The notes under the pieces are model-generated. The model was not told the DNA's origin, searched no databases, and was given only the letters and a program-made list of their open reading frames with translations. The position numbers and the translations under genes are program-made. A stretch of 64,000 nucleotides of DNA from contig NC_134514.1 in the NCBI RefSeq assembly GCF_027942865.1, forward strand, positions 2,502,245 to 2,566,244. Direction: 5' to 3'. How positions within the stretch are numbered: the first letter of the stretch is position 1; each line of letters starts with the position of its first letter. This DNA is from Odontesthes bonariensis. Its lineage: Eukaryota > Chordata > Actinopteri > Atheriniformes > Atherinopsidae. Of this stretch, positions 1-11,327 are shown piece after piece.

Positions 1-428
1 TATCCAACAGGACAATGACCCCAAACACACCTCCAGGCAGTGTAAGGGCTATTTGACCAAGAAGGAGAGTGATGGGGTGCTGCGTCAGATAACCTGGCCT
101 CCACAGTCACCGGACCTGAACCCAATCGAGATGGTTTGGGGTGAGCTGGACCGCAGAGTGAAGGCAAAAGGGCCAACAAGTGCTAAGCATCTCTGGGAAC
201 TCCTTCAAGACTGTTGGAAGACCATTTCAGGTGACTACCTCTTGAAGCTCATCAAGAGAATGCCAAGAGTGTGCGAAGCAGTAATCACAGCAAAAGGTGG
301 CTACTTTGAAGAACCTAGAATATAAGACATATTTTCAGTTGTTTCACACTTTTTTGTTAAGTATATAATTCCACATGTGTTAATTCATAGTTTTGATGCC
401 TTCAGTGTGAATCTACAATCTTCATAGT
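1..428 (+). mobile_element. Tc1-like transposon, 3' part with transposase C-terminus
   Basis: The element enters from the left window edge. Bases 1-325 encode the C-terminal third of a Tc1/mariner transposase: QQDNDPKHTS (second catalytic Asp region), then WPPQSPDLNPIE, whose last Glu/Asp block is the third catalytic site, and a C-terminal tail ending KGGYFEEPRI. The rest of the DDE domain and the DNA-binding domain lie outside the window. The AT-rich stretch 326-428 matches the usual 3' UTR and inverted-repeat end of fish Tc1 elements, ending near CTTCATAGTC. It abuts a Rex3 tail at about 429. Whether the whole transposase is intact cannot be told from here. Confidence 0.9.
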
Positions 429-568
429 CCATCCATCCATCATTCATCTTCCGCTGGTCCGGGGATCGGGTCGCGGGGGCAGCAGCTTGAGCAAAGAGAC
501 CCAGATGTCCCTGTCCCCGGCCACTTCCTCCAGCTCTTCTGGGGGGACCCCGAGGCGTTCCCAGGCCA
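429..568 (-). mobile_element. Rex3-type LINE 3' tail fragment (5'-truncated)
   Basis: The minus strand carries the last ~140 bp of a Rex3/RTE LINE and ends in a (GATG)n tail, read as CATC repeats at 429-446. The encoded residues WERLGVPPEELEEV and LLKLLPPRPDPR are the same as the C-terminus of the full Rex3 copy at 8058-11350. Homology stops abruptly at 568, where gag-pro sequence of the neighbouring retroelement starts. This is a typical short 5'-truncated LINE insertion. Confidence 0.9.
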
Positions 569-3500
569 TTCTGTTATTCCACTTTAATGTGAGAGCACAA
601 ACACCCATGGCAGTGAGTGTTGTGGTTGGTGTTGGATCTAATGGGAAACGGAAGGTCTTTTTCACCATCTGGAGATTGCCGTTTTCTCGTGCCAGTGACT
701 CATATAGATCTTTACTGATTGCGGATTTATCAGCCCATAAAGCTATAATCACATCATCTACCTGCGACTTTTGCAGTTCAAGACCCCCGAGCACCTGTGG
801 ACAGCACTCGTCCTGCGTGGCTGACGGTTGTAATGCACACAGGAAAGTGTCTCGTTGTGTCGCGAGCTGCGTCACCAGGTTGTCAGGGTCGGCCTGAGCG
901 GCTGGACTGCTGTGGACAACCTCATCGTGTGTTACGGTTTCGGACGGCTCGAGTGAAGTTATCTGTTGGACAGAGTTATGCTTTTCACTTTCAAGGACAT
1001 AGCAGCTAAAATCTTCATTGTACGGAAAAGTAATCGTCAGAGGTTCTCGCACTTGTGCCCACACTTTCAATCGTTTGAAATCGAGCAAAGGCTCAAAACG
1101 GTTCAGAAGATCTTTTCCGACAAGCAAAGGAATGGACTCAAGCGATGACACATACACGGGATGAATCAGAGTCATTGGTCCGATTGACAGTTGTATCAGA
1201 GATACCGCTGACAGCGTAGTGTTATTAGAGGCGTACGGGCGCACCTCCAGAGAGCAAGGTTGGAGTTTTAACTCTTTATTGCCGTGGTTTGCTGCCTTAC
1301 GAAGTCTGTTAAAGAGAGATAGAGACATTAAAGTTATATCCGCGGCGGTGTCGAGGAGAGCTTCATGTCTCAGCACATCTTCCAAGGTTAGTGAGATGTA
1401 AAACTTGCGTGCGACTCCCTTTTCAGAGAGGTTGCACAGAAATTGGTGTACAGGTGGTTCAACTTGTATCAGAGAGGCATCCTGGTCAGAGGAGATCTCT
1501 TTTTGATCCAGCTGTACAACCAAGACTGCGCTAGGTGGGAGAGGATCTTTTGCCTCTTCTTCTGTGCTGTTCACAGGAGTTTGTGACTCTGTTTGAGCCT
1601 GTTGTGGGTCCAGCTCAGATTCTGGAGTTGGCTCGGCTGCTCGTTCTGGCTGTGAAAGGGAATCAGCTGGCAGGGCCAGGTTCTGTGTCACAGTGGTTAT
1701 GGACAGAAGATCAGACTTTTTGTTAACTTTCTTTTCTTTCATTTCTTGCAACAAACGTTTAATATTGTCTATCTCATCCTGGCTGAGACCAAAGGCTTCT
1801 TTTTCCTTTTCAGGTCTCATGCCTGGAGAGTCTTTGTTGCTCCTTTTGTGTGAATCATTCGATTCCTGTTGGGATAATTTGGACCATTCCGTGCGTGGAT
1901 GTCTGTCCCGAGGCCTATTTTTATAGTCACTCTGGTTCTCCTGAGCTGGGTATTTGGGGAACCAGTTTGGGAAGAACTTTCCTCTGTGAGGGTTAAAAGG
2001 AGGTTCGTTGTGTTCTGCACGTGAGTGAGATCGCTCTTTACTGGGCCAGTGAGGTTTCGAGTAGCCGTCTCTCGGATGAGACGGTTGAGTCTGTGATGTC
2101 TTGTGACTCTCACTAGACCGCTGTGGCCGGGTGTCGTGACCAGGTGCCTTACCCCTTTGGGCTCCTTCGAGCTCCATAGGTGGGTGTTCGGCATTCAGCG
2201 TCAGAACAGTGTTATGCTCTGGATGTTTAGCTTGTCTGTGTTTCTGGAAACCTAAAGTGGCCCACTCACGGAGCTGCACAATTGTGGCTGTTCGCGGATT
2301 AGCCATGACCCCCAAGTGGTGACTAGTAACGGGATGGAGATTTTGGATGAAGAGAGTTTTGTAATTTATATCTTCCTCCATTCCCTTGTCGTTGCGTGAG
2401 CCAAAATAAGCTTTGAGGAGACGGTAATAGTACTGCTGAGGCAGCTCACTACGTCCCTGTTTAACCATCATGGCGGTACTTAGACCAGACTGAGACAGCT
2501 CATCTGAAAATTCCCTCTCCATCGTTTGACAGAGAAGTGCATAATCATTTTGGATGGAATCAAGCTGACGTTCGATGAATCTACTTACTTCACGGCTGGA
2601 CGTGATTTTAATCAAGTAGATTTTGTCCGTAATGGATGCGTTTGGAAATCGACGCAAATAGAAGTCAATATCATTTAAGTAAGCTCGGGTGTCGTGCGGC
2701 CCCCCAGGAGTGGGTTCGAACCTTGGCACGTTGCGAGCGATTTTGTCTAATTCTCGGTCAGAAGGTCCCAACGGTGTGTGGTTTCCCAGAGCAAGGACCG
2801 ACTGATCCAGTCTGGTTGGTTCTGGGGACTCACCGTGGGCTCTGAAAGGATTTGGGGTAGCTGGCCCTGTTGGGGGAAAGAACGACTCCCCCTGGGCTCC
2901 CTTATAGCTAAAACGGCCTTCCTTTTCTGGTTGAGAGGGATCAGGCATTTTCAGTTTGCGTTCAGCCTCCAAGGACTGACGTAAATCTCTTTTGGCATTT
3001 ATCAACTTTGCTGTTAGGCGTTCGTTTTGCTGATACGCTTCATTGATTTTGTCTTTAGCTTCACCGAGGTGTTCCTGCAAAAGCTGTATCTGTTTTTGTT
3101 TAGCACTGAGATGCGTCTCATAGGATGCGACTTCAGTGTTCAGATCCTGCACTGTCTGCAGGGCATCGTGGAGAGGTTGGTGCGAGTCCTTATGGGCTTT
3201 ATTAACCTCTTCCAGTTTAGCTTGGTTAGCCAGCAACTCTTGTTGGCACTGCTGGAGCGATTCCCCAAGCTCCCCGTTTATCCCTTTTAGTTGATTCATA
3301 TCTCTGTCTGATTGTTCAACCTGGGTTGTTAATTTCTTTATTTGGTCAGCAGCCTGGCTTGCTGTCCTTTCAGAGACGTCTAATTTATGTTGGAGGAATT
3401 TCTTTTCCTCCTGTAATTGCGTTATCGTTTGCGACCGAGTTTTGAGTTTTTCAGCGGCTTGCTCCACCACCTTATGTGCATGTTTGAATCGCGCGGAGAA

Positions 3501-3719
3501 TACGACAGCTAAGCTCCCCAATAACTTTGTTAAAGTTTTGTCTTTGGGCGTCTTCTCTTCCACTCCTGCAATAAGTTCTGACACTATTGCCCCGAGCTTG
3601 TTGGGGTCAGTGCCTGTTATTTGGTTGACATAACCTGGAATTAGCTCTTCGGTCAAATCCATCAGGGTGTTTTCCATTGCTTCGAATGGATCGTCCTGAC
3701 TGGACGTGTCAGAAGTCAT
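444..3719 (-). CDS. Gag-Pro polyprotein of a fossil LTR retroelement, C-terminus supplied by Rex3
   Basis: A long minus-strand frame of about 1091 codons. From the N-terminus: an acidic head, then a long coiled coil (roughly residues 80-250, Gln/Lys/Glu heptads); a Gag capsid-like region (about 330-500, with DTRAYLNDIDFYLRRFP and PQQYYYRLLKAYFGS); a basic, Arg/His/Ser-rich stretch (about 520-680) without any CCHC zinc knuckle; and a retropepsin-like protease with the active-site motif LLDTAAD and a later LLVGKDLL block. The last ~40 residues are the Rex3 tail inserted at 429-568. No reverse transcriptase, integrase or envelope is visible in the window. The layout suits an endogenous retrovirus or Ty3-like element; I cannot assign a named family. 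Treated as a fossil: at least one interruption (the LINE insertion), otherwise this part looks largely whole, which suggests a fairly young insertion. Confidence 0.75.
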   Translation of the reverse strand: MTSDTSSQDDPFEAMENTLMDLTEELIPGYVNQITGTDPNKLGAIVSELIAGVEEKTPKDKTLTKLLGSLAVVFSARFKHAHKVVEQAAEKLKTRSQTITQLQEEKKFLQHKLDVSERTASQAADQIKKLTTQVEQSDRDMNQLKGINGELGESLQQCQQELLANQAKLEEVNKAHKDSHQPLHDALQTVQDLNTEVASYETHLSAKQKQIQLLQEHLGEAKDKINEAYQQNERLTAKLINAKRDLRQSLEAERKLKMPDPSQPEKEGRFSYKGAQGESFFPPTGPATPNPFRAHGESPEPTRLDQSVLALGNHTPLGPSDRELDKIARNVPRFEPTPGGPHDTRAYLNDIDFYLRRFPNASITDKIYLIKITSSREVSRFIERQLDSIQNDYALLCQTMEREFSDELSQSGLSTAMMVKQGRSELPQQYYYRLLKAYFGSRNDKGMEEDINYKTLFIQNLHPVTSHHLGVMANPRTATIVQLREWATLGFQKHRQAKHPEHNTVLTLNAEHPPMELEGAQRGKAPGHDTRPQRSSESHKTSQTQPSHPRDGYSKPHWPSKERSHSRAEHNEPPFNPHRGKFFPNWFPKYPAQENQSDYKNRPRDRHPRTEWSKLSQQESNDSHKRSNKDSPGMRPEKEKEAFGLSQDEIDNIKRLLQEMKEKKVNKKSDLLSITTVTQNLALPADSLSQPERAAEPTPESELDPQQAQTESQTPVNSTEEEAKDPLPPSAVLVVQLDQKEISSDQDASLIQVEPPVHQFLCNLSEKGVARKFYISLTLEDVLRHEALLDTAADITLMSLSLFNRLRKAANHGNKELKLQPCSLEVRPYASNNTTLSAVSLIQLSIGPMTLIHPVYVSSLESIPLLVGKDLLNRFEPLLDFKRLKVWAQVREPLTITFPYNEDFSCYVLESEKHNSVQQITSLEPSETVTHDEVVHSSPAAQADPDNLVTQLATQRDTFLCALQPSATQDECCPQVLGGLELQKSQVDDVIIALWADKSAISKDLYESLARENGNLQMVKKTFRFPLDPTPTTTLTAMGVCALTLKWNNRMAWERLGVPPEELEEVAGDRDIWVSLLKLLPPRPDPRTSGR

Positions 3720-4115
3720 GTTGATTTGTCGAGAAAAGTTTTGTTAATCTATTTGTTTAGGCGTAACTGTGGTAAGCAGTTAGGCAAGTTATAGACTAAG
3801 TTTGGCGTGTCTGGAAGAAGGGAAGAAAAGTGAAAAAAATTGAAAAAAACCAAAACATTTAATGATCAAAATAATATTAAAATTAAAAATTTATCGCTTA
3901 AAATTATTTAATTCAAAATTGATTTTGAAATTAAACTTAAAACAAAAATTAAATAACAACAAGATGGAAATAATCAACCAAAACAAAATTCAAAAAGAAG
4001 TATTCCTTAATAAAATTGATCTTACTTGATTAAGCCAAATTATTGATAAGTTCTTTCCTTCTTCCAAGTGTCGTTCCTTTTCTAATGATGTTAATTTTGG
4101 GGTTGCTGATTGGGG

Positions 4116-5618
4116 TGTCACAATTTAGGAGTTGTGGGTATACTCCACCGTTTTAGGTTGACTCTCTTTTAACCTTAAAAATCAGTTACTGTTGAGTTTT
4201 CTGATTTTAAATTCCCTATTTATTTAAGAATCGTTTTTCTCTTAAACCCTTAAACAAGTTATGCAAACAGTCATTGTTAGTACAGGAATTAGTTGTGAAC
4301 CACGTGATTGCTTTTCAATTCAATCACTTCACCACAAGTTACAATGGCGCTGGTCAGATTTGTTAGTCAAACACCATTTCCCAGAATTCCTTCACTTTGT
4401 TGTAATTAACCAAGCTACCAGCAGATGACGCTAAGGCTCGTTCTTGTGTTATTTGCAGCGGACTTCCGGGGGAAGAGTGAGAAAGTGCTGACGTCAGATG
4501 TTGACGACTTTGGCACCTCCCACTCAGGAAGACTCGTCTTAGTGTGTGGCTTTTAGCCCACAGCAATTTAGCTTCGTAGCATCAACGCTAAAGCCTTAAA
4601 CATCAGCGTTCATGTCACAAGCAAAAAGAAACACGGCGGTTTCCAAAAAAAACAGCTTTCAGCAACAGCTTTGCAGAAAAGACAACAGTGCTTGCGAGAC
4701 GCGGCGGTCTCCAACTTTCCACCTTAAACCTTTAAGGGGGCTTCTCGGCACGTCGGCTCTTCTACCGACGTGCTGACTCAATTGGGCTCGTGAGCGTTAT
4801 ACGAACACCAAGTTACAACAGACTTGCCTTTAGGCACTTCAACTCTTCAAAATTGACTAAATTACCCTCTCTTCGGGGAGTCACAGTACACGCCGTAGGC
4901 GTCACTTTTCGGTCACGGGAAGCTTCGCCGTGCCGTATACTTCTCCTGGCTGATTTGTAAACAAACCAGCTGCTGGCTAGGTAGCTATACTAGCTTCTCT
5001 TGGAGTTCCTAAATTCAGCAGACAATACCGGAATTTCGCGGATAATTATCTCTGTCTTCAGGGTGGTTAGATCAATGTTGGATACTCGCAATCATTAATC
5101 CCCACTTGGCCATATATTATTGAGCGTTTTTAACACGCTCCTTGCATGCAATATTACTTCAGGGGGAAGCACACACAGGCGGCGCTGGTGTGTTCCGTTT
5201 CTGTGTTTTGTAATACTTTCTTACTACAAAAACAATCAAACAACAAGTTTATGCATCCATAAAGTTCGTTATTTGGCTCTTCTATCTTCACTCTCCGTTA
5301 ATTCTCAGCCTACTCTCGATGCAGGAAACAACAGTTTGTAAAAATGCTCACACACAGACAGCTTTGCTAAGCGCGGTTATTTTGCAAAAGCCTCACGCGG
5401 ACGCACCATAAATATGTAGCGTTATTGGGCGTTTATATATGTATTAAATATAAGGATTTATAAGATCTTCTCACAGTCTCAATAAACCTTAAACCTCGAA
5501 TTTAGGGCACCACCTCCTGTAATTGTTTAACTTGTTTAAGTTACAGTCCAGAGAGGAAAACTGTTAAGATAATAAAATGGGTAGTCTCACTGAAACGTAA
5601 ATTCTGTTTGAAGTGACA
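4116..5618 (-). repeat. Probable 5' LTR of the gag-pro retroelement
   Basis: The segment upstream of gag (on the minus strand) is bounded by TGTCAC at 4116 and GTGACA ending at 5618, a 6-bp inverted terminus of the TG...CA type. It would be a long LTR of about 1.5 kb, with an AT-rich leader at 3720-4115. No second LTR is in the window, so the ends cannot be confirmed by pairing. An alternative outer limit near 5840 is possible. Confidence 0.4.
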
Positions 5619-6222
5619 ACCGGCTTAATAAACTGTCCGTGACGCGCTTAAATGGATTAATACAAACATTTATTCAACATTGCACAGGTATATAGGTGTA
5701 TAAACAATTGATAAGAGACAGAAAATGGGTATTTTGCAATAGTTATAAGGAAACACGGTTGAAAGGGAGAGATAACTTAACTAAAAGGGATGACTAGTGA
5801 CATGGGGTTAAGACGTTAATACTAAGCCTGGGCCTTCACACGGAGCTGCTATGGCTAATCACTTCGGCCGGTTATTTCCTACGGATCTCTGCACAACCAT
5901 CACTTCCAGAGGAAGGATTCAGCATTCAGAGTTCAGCAGAGTTCTCTGCTTCAAAGATCTCAGAATTCAGCACCTTACTTTGTGGAAGATCGCGTGATAC
6001 TGTTGTGCTGAGCGTCGTTGTTGGAGACCACGTTTCCTTGGTGACCAGCTGAGTAACGTTGAGTCGACTGCTTCTTCTTCTTTCCTTCCTGGATGGAAAG
6101 TGGTTGCTTGGGCCGGGCTGTATGAGTTAGCAAACACTCGCGTGTATCGGACCACACTTTAAAAGGGGGAAAGTCTAAAAAAATGGGAATTAATAGTTAC
6201 GGAGTAAAACAGAGAGAGGACC
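5619..6222. other. No gene recognised; repeat-like flank
   Basis: No convincing coding region. The short minus-strand frames around 5967-6157 have no recognisable domain. The sequence looks like part of the surrounding older insertion, into which the TTAA-flanked element at 6227 later inserted. Confidence 0.4.
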
Positions 6223-6226
6223 TTAA

Positions 6227-7559
6227 AGGCACAATGTGCGATTTATATGCCAGGAGGTGGCGATATAGAGTAAAATCAACCTCCGTTCAACCCCAGGCAG
6301 TAGAAGAAATCGCTGGTCTGGCGCTGGCCCCGCCCCCACCCCACTCACTCCTCCTAGCATCTGCCATCTCGTTAGCCTCTCTGAAGCCACTAGCAGAGAG
6401 TCTCTACTATGAGGAGAGGGAAAACTGGCGGCTATTTCCGGGTGGTACTGCACTCTAGGGGCGCCAACGAAGCAGTGCAGAGCACGCCGAACTCTATGGT
6501 GGTACAATGAAATCCACCTTAGATCCAGCCATTGCTTTGGATATAATTTTTTATATTTTTTCATTTTAATTTTCCTAAAGGCAGGATAAATTATCCTTTC
6601 AAACGGCACTTGGTTTGATTTTTTTAGACTCACTAGATTTGTTTAAAATACACATTTATTGTCAGTATTGCATCCCGAGTGACGTCACGCATGTGGAATC
6701 ACTTTACGGCATGGTCAGTCCTAGCGCTGAGCTAGCAGAGAGGTGTTAGCTCAAATAGTTACAGATTTCAGCACAGCCCTTTTACATACTCTCTGACTAG
6801 CCTCTGGTTTAGCTTTGGTTGTTGTTAGCGGCACCAGGTTAGCACTCTGGCACAGTGGACGAGTGCCGTAAAGCAGCCGGTCGTAATCAGCCGTGCGTTC
6901 TTCAGATTCCGTTAGCTAGATGCTAGCGGATACTGACTCGCAAATGCCAGACCTGTAAGAAAACAGAAAGCCATAACTCCCAGGTTATTGTACTTTCGAT
7001 ATAAATCCACATCCCTCTGTCAGAAATCACAGTATTATTTTCAGGTTTCAGCCGCTAGCGGGGACATTTTTTGAGTTATTAGCGCCAGCCCTATGGAAAA
7101 TGGTCATTCTGCACTCGCTCGCCAGCGCCCCCAGACAAAATCAACTGAACTGCAGCCAAATTTTTTATAATGGGGCGAATAGGAAGTGGAACGGCTGTCT
7201 GTAAAAGGGCTGTGCCACTAGCACCTGCTCTGAGGAGGAGTGAGTGGGGTGGGGGCGGGGGTGGGCCGGCGGGGGTGGGCCGGCGGGGGCGGGGCCAGCG
7301 CCAGACCAGCGATTTCTTCTACTGCCTGGGGTTGAACAGAGGTTGATTTTACTCTATATCGCCACCTCCTGGCCAGAAAAACTGCCGGTCCTGCGCTATC
7401 AGTTTAGCATGCTAAACTGATGTAAAACTCAGCTATGCTGCGTATAAACTTTGGTTAGGACATGCCAGTAGGATTATTTCTGCACACTCTTATGGTATGT
7501 ATAGGTGTTTTTTGTATGCAATACACTTCAAAATGACATAAAAATCGCACATTGTGCCT
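6227..7559. mobile_element. Non-autonomous DNA transposon with TTAA target duplication
   Basis: Both ends read inward as AGGCACAATGTGCGATTT and both are flanked by TTAA (6223-6226 and 7560-7563). Inner left sequence 6247-6357 (GGAGGTGGCGATATAGAG, CCCCAGGCAGTAGAAG, GCGCTGGCCCCGCC) recurs inverted at about 7232-7376, so the terminal inverted repeats are long; the right one is interrupted by about 160 bp (7380-7540). No transposase is encoded. TTAA targets are used by piggyBac and Kolobok families; which one applies here is not clear. Confidence 0.75.
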
Positions 7560-7563
7560 TTAA

Positions 7564-8046
7564 TAGGAGGGTTTGATGAGGAAGAGTTTGAAGACAAGAG
7601 AGTTGCGGGGTGAAGATAAGAGAGCGAATCTCCTGTGCGCCTCTGCCTTTAAGCTTGAGGTCACGTGTCAGCTTTCGTCCAATCAGCGTTTAGCTGGCTT
7701 TTTAACCCAAAGGTTAAAAAGGGAGGAGGGAACCGAGCTGAATTCATGAGACAAAAGGGAAGAATCACTGCTTTTCCCTTACAGACGTATTTAACCCATA
7801 TTGCATTGATTTAAAAACATACACGGTTCATAGCAGTTGATAATGTTTGCATGAGAGCAGCATAAACACAAATATGAGCATGAAACGGTCATCAGCATAT
7901 AATACTTCATATTATCATGATAAAAATGGTATGACAAACTTTTGCTTACTGTTAACTAGAACAATCTGCAGCTCTTTGAGTAATACCTGTGGAATTAACA
8001 CCATTGGGTTACGCATTGCACATAATGAGAACATTAAAACATCCAT
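7564..8046. other. No gene recognised
   Basis: AT-rich sequence between the TTAA-flanked element and the Rex3 insertion. Nothing coding or structured stands out. It is the left flank of the Rex3 target site. Confidence 0.4.
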
Positions 8047-8340
8047 AGTTGTAATTGACCCCTATGATGAGAAAGAAAATTGGACACCGTGTTCCTTCGC
8101 CCGGACGCGGGTCACCGGGGCCCCCCCCTGGAGCCAGGCCCAGGGGTGGGGCCCGCCGGCGAGCGCCTGGTGGCCGGGTCTGTGCCCGTTGGGCTCGGTC
8201 GGGCACAGCCCGAAGAAACGACACGGGTCCCCCTTCCGACAGGCTCACCACCCGTGGGAGGGGCCATGGGGGTCGGGTGCAGTGTGAGCTGGGCAGCAGC
8301 CGAAGGCAGGGACCTTGGCGGTCTGATCCTCGGCTACTGA

Positions 8341-11327
8341 AGCTGGCTCTTGGGACGTGGAACGTCACCTCTCTGCTGGGGAAGGAGCCTGAGCTGGTGC
8401 GCGAGGCTGAGCGGTTCCGGCTAGATATAGTCGGACTCACCTCGACACATGGCTTGGGCTCCGGAACCAGCCTCCTCGAGAGGGGTTGGACTCTCTTCCA
8501 CTCTGGAGTTGCCCGCGGTGAGAGGCGTAGAGCAGGTGTGGGCATACTTATCGCCCCCCGGCTGTGCGCCTGTACATTGGGGTTCACCCCGGTAGACGAG
8601 AGGGGAGCCTCCCTCCGCCTTAGGGTGGGGGGACGGGTCCTGACTGTTGTTTGTGCTTATGCACCGAACGGCAGTTCAGAGTACCCACCCTTTTTGGATT
8701 CCCTGGAGGAGGCACTGGAGAGTGCTCCTCCGGGAGACTCCCTCGTCCTGCTGGGAGACTTCAATGCTCACGTGGGCAATGACAGTGAGACCTGGAGGGG
8801 CGTGATTGGGAGGAACGGCCCCCCCGATCTGAATCAGAGTGGTGTTTTGTTGTTGGACTTCTGTGCTCGTCACGGACTGTCCATAACGAACACCATGTTC
8901 AGGCATAAGGGTGTCCATATGTGCACTTGGCACCAGAACACCCTAGGCCTCAGCTCGATGATCGACTTTGTGGTTGTATCTTCGGACTTGCGGCCGTATG
9001 TCCTGGACACTCGGGTGAAGAGAGGGGCGGAGCTGTCAACTGATCACCACCTGGTGGTGAGTTGGCTCCGCTGGTGGGGGAGGAAGCCGGTCAGACCTGG
9101 CAGGCCCAAACGTATTGTGAGGGTCTGCTGGGAACGGCTGGCGGAATCCCCTGTAAGGAGGAGTTTCAACTCCCACCTCCGGCAGAGCTTCAACCATGTC
9201 CCTGGGGAGGTGGGGGACATTGAGCCCGAATGGGCCATGTTCCGTGCCTCCATTGTTGAGGCGGCCGACCGGAGCTGTGGCCGTAAGGTGGTCGGTGCCT
9301 GTCGTGGCGGCAATCCCCGAACCCGCTGGTGGACACCAGTGGTGAGGGAAGCTGTCAAGCTGAAGAAGGAGTCCTGTCGGGCCTTTTTGGCCAGTGGGAC
9401 TCTGGAAGCAGCTGATGGTACCGACAGGCCAAGCGGAACGCAGCCTCGGCGGTTGCTAAGGCAAAAACTCGGGCTCGGGAGGAGTTCGGGGAGGCCATGG
9501 AGAACGACTTCCGGACGGCCTCGAGGAGATTCTGGTCCGCCATCTGGCGGCTCAGGGGGGGGAAGCGGTGCACCGTCAACACCGTGTATGGTGAGGGCGG
9601 GGCTCTGCTGACTTCAACTAGGGACGTCGTGAGTCGGTGGGGGGAATACTTCGAGGGCCTCCTCAATCCTACCGACACGCCTTCCGATGAGGAAGCAGAG
9701 TTGGGGAGCTCGGACGTGGGACCTCCCATCTCTGGGGCTGAGGTCGCCGAGGTGGTCAAAAAACTCCTCGGTGGCAAGGCCCCGGGGGTGGATGAGGTCC
9801 GTCCTGAGTTCCTCAAGGCTCTGGATGTTGTGGGGCTGTCTTGGTTGACACGCCTCTGCAGCATCGCGTGGACATCGGGGGCAGTGCCTCTGGACTGGCA
9901 GATCGTGGTGGTGGTTCCCCTCTTTAAAAAGGGGGACCGGAGGGTGTGTTCCAACTATAGGGGGATCACACTCCTCAGCCTCCCTGGTAAGGTCTTTTCG
10001 GGGGTACTGGAGAGGAGGATCCGCCGGATAGTCGAATCTCGGATCCAGGAGGTGCAGTGTGGTTTTCGTCCTGGCCGTGGAACAGTGGACCAGCTCTATA
10101 CCCTCCGCAGGATCCTGGAGGGAGCATGGGAGTTCGCCCAACCGGTCTACATGTGTTTTGTGGACTTGGAGAAGGCGTTCGACCGTGTCCCTCGGGGACT
10201 CTTGTGGGGGGTGCTCCGGGAGTATGGAGTGCCGGACTCCTTGATACAGGCTGTTTGGTCCTTGTATGACCGTAGTCAGAGTTTGGTCCGCATTGCCGGC
10301 AGTAAGTCGGACATGTTTCCTGTGAGGGTTGGACTCCGTCAGGGCTGCCCTTTGTCACCGATTCTGTTCATAATTTTTATGGACAGAATTTCTAGGTGCA
10401 GCCAGGGCGTTGAGGGGGTCCGGTTTGGCGACCTCAGAATTGGGTCTCTGCTTTTTGCGGACGATGTGGTTCTGTTGGCGTCGTCGGGCCGTGACCTTCA
10501 GCTCTCACTGGAGCGGTTCGCAGCCGAATGTGAAGCGGCTGGGATGAGAATCAGCACCTCCAAATCCGAGACCATGGTCCTCGGCCGGAAAAGGGTGGAA
10601 TGCCCTCTCCGGGTCGGGAATGAGATCCTTCCCCAAGTGGAGGAGTTCAAGTATCTCGGTCTTGTTCACGAGTGAGGGACGAATGGAGCAGGAGATTGAC
10701 AGACGGATCGGTGCGGCGTCTGCAGTGATGCGGGCTCTGCACCGGCCCGTCGTGGTGAAGAAGGAGCTGAGCCAGAAGGCGAAGCTCTCGATTTACCGGT
10801 CAATCTATGTTCCTATCCTCACCTATGGTCACGAGCTGTGGGTAGTGACCGAAAGAACGAGATCGCGAATACAAGCGGCCGAAATGAGTTTCCTCCGCAG
10901 GGTGTCTGGGCTCTCCCTTAGAGATAGGGTGAGAAGCTTGGTCATCCGGGAGGGGCTCGGAGTAGAACCGCTGCTCCTCCGCATCGAGAGGAGTCAGATG
11001 AGGTGGCTCGGGCATCTGGTTAGGATGCCTCCTGGGGCATCTGGTTAGGATGCCTCCTGGGGCATCTGGTTAGGATGCCTCCTGGGGCATCTGGTGAGAA
11101 TGCCTCCTGGACGCCTCCCCGGTGAGGTGTTCCGGGCCCGTCCCACTGGGAGGAGGCCCCGGGGAAGACCCAGGACACGTTGGAGAGACTATGTCTCTCG
11201 GCTGGCCTGGGAACGCCTCGGGGTCCCCCCAGAAGAGCTGGAGGAAGTGGCCGGGGACAGGGACGTCTGGGTCTCTCTGCTCAAGCTGCTGCCCCCGCGA
11301 CCCGACCCCCGGACCAGCGGAAGATGA
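8341..11327 (+). pseudogene. Rex3 ORF2: endonuclease-reverse transcriptase, frameshifted
   Basis: Would copy its own RNA into DNA at a nicked target. The endonuclease part (8341-9330) shows [32 protein letters not shown] and STDHHLV. The reverse transcriptase (9490-10665) shows KAPGVDEVRPEF, YRGITLLSLPGKVF, CGFRPGRGTVDQL, FVDLEKAFDRVP, GLRQGCPLSPILF and the catalytic LLFADDVVLL. The C-terminal domain (10665-11327) ends LLKLLPPRPDPR. The reading frame changes twice: between the endonuclease and reverse transcriptase at about 9400-9420, where the second frame continues as [16 protein letters not shown], and at about 10660-10670 just after EEFKYLG. A 25-bp tandem expansion at 11012-11111 adds a stop. 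So this copy cannot mobilise itself, although each segment is well preserved. The upstream open frame from 8055 runs through the 5' region in the same phase, but its GC-rich first ~95 codons look non-coding. Confidence 0.9.
11012..11111 (+). repeat. 25-bp tandem repeat, four copies, inside Rex3
   Basis: GCATCTGGTTAGGATGCCTC starts at 11012, 11037, 11062 and 11087, a strict 25-bp period. The normal Rex3 sequence has one copy (encoding GHLVRMPPG). The three extra copies add 75 bp, so the downstream phase is restored, but the shifted copies contain a TAG stop. Confidence 0.95.

Noticed and set aside
487-3633. Plus-strand frames across the gag-pro region
   Set aside because: Antisense shadows of the minus-strand Gag-Pro frame.
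8009-10358. Several long minus-strand frames within Rex3
   Set aside because: Shadows of the GC-rich plus-strand LINE coding region.
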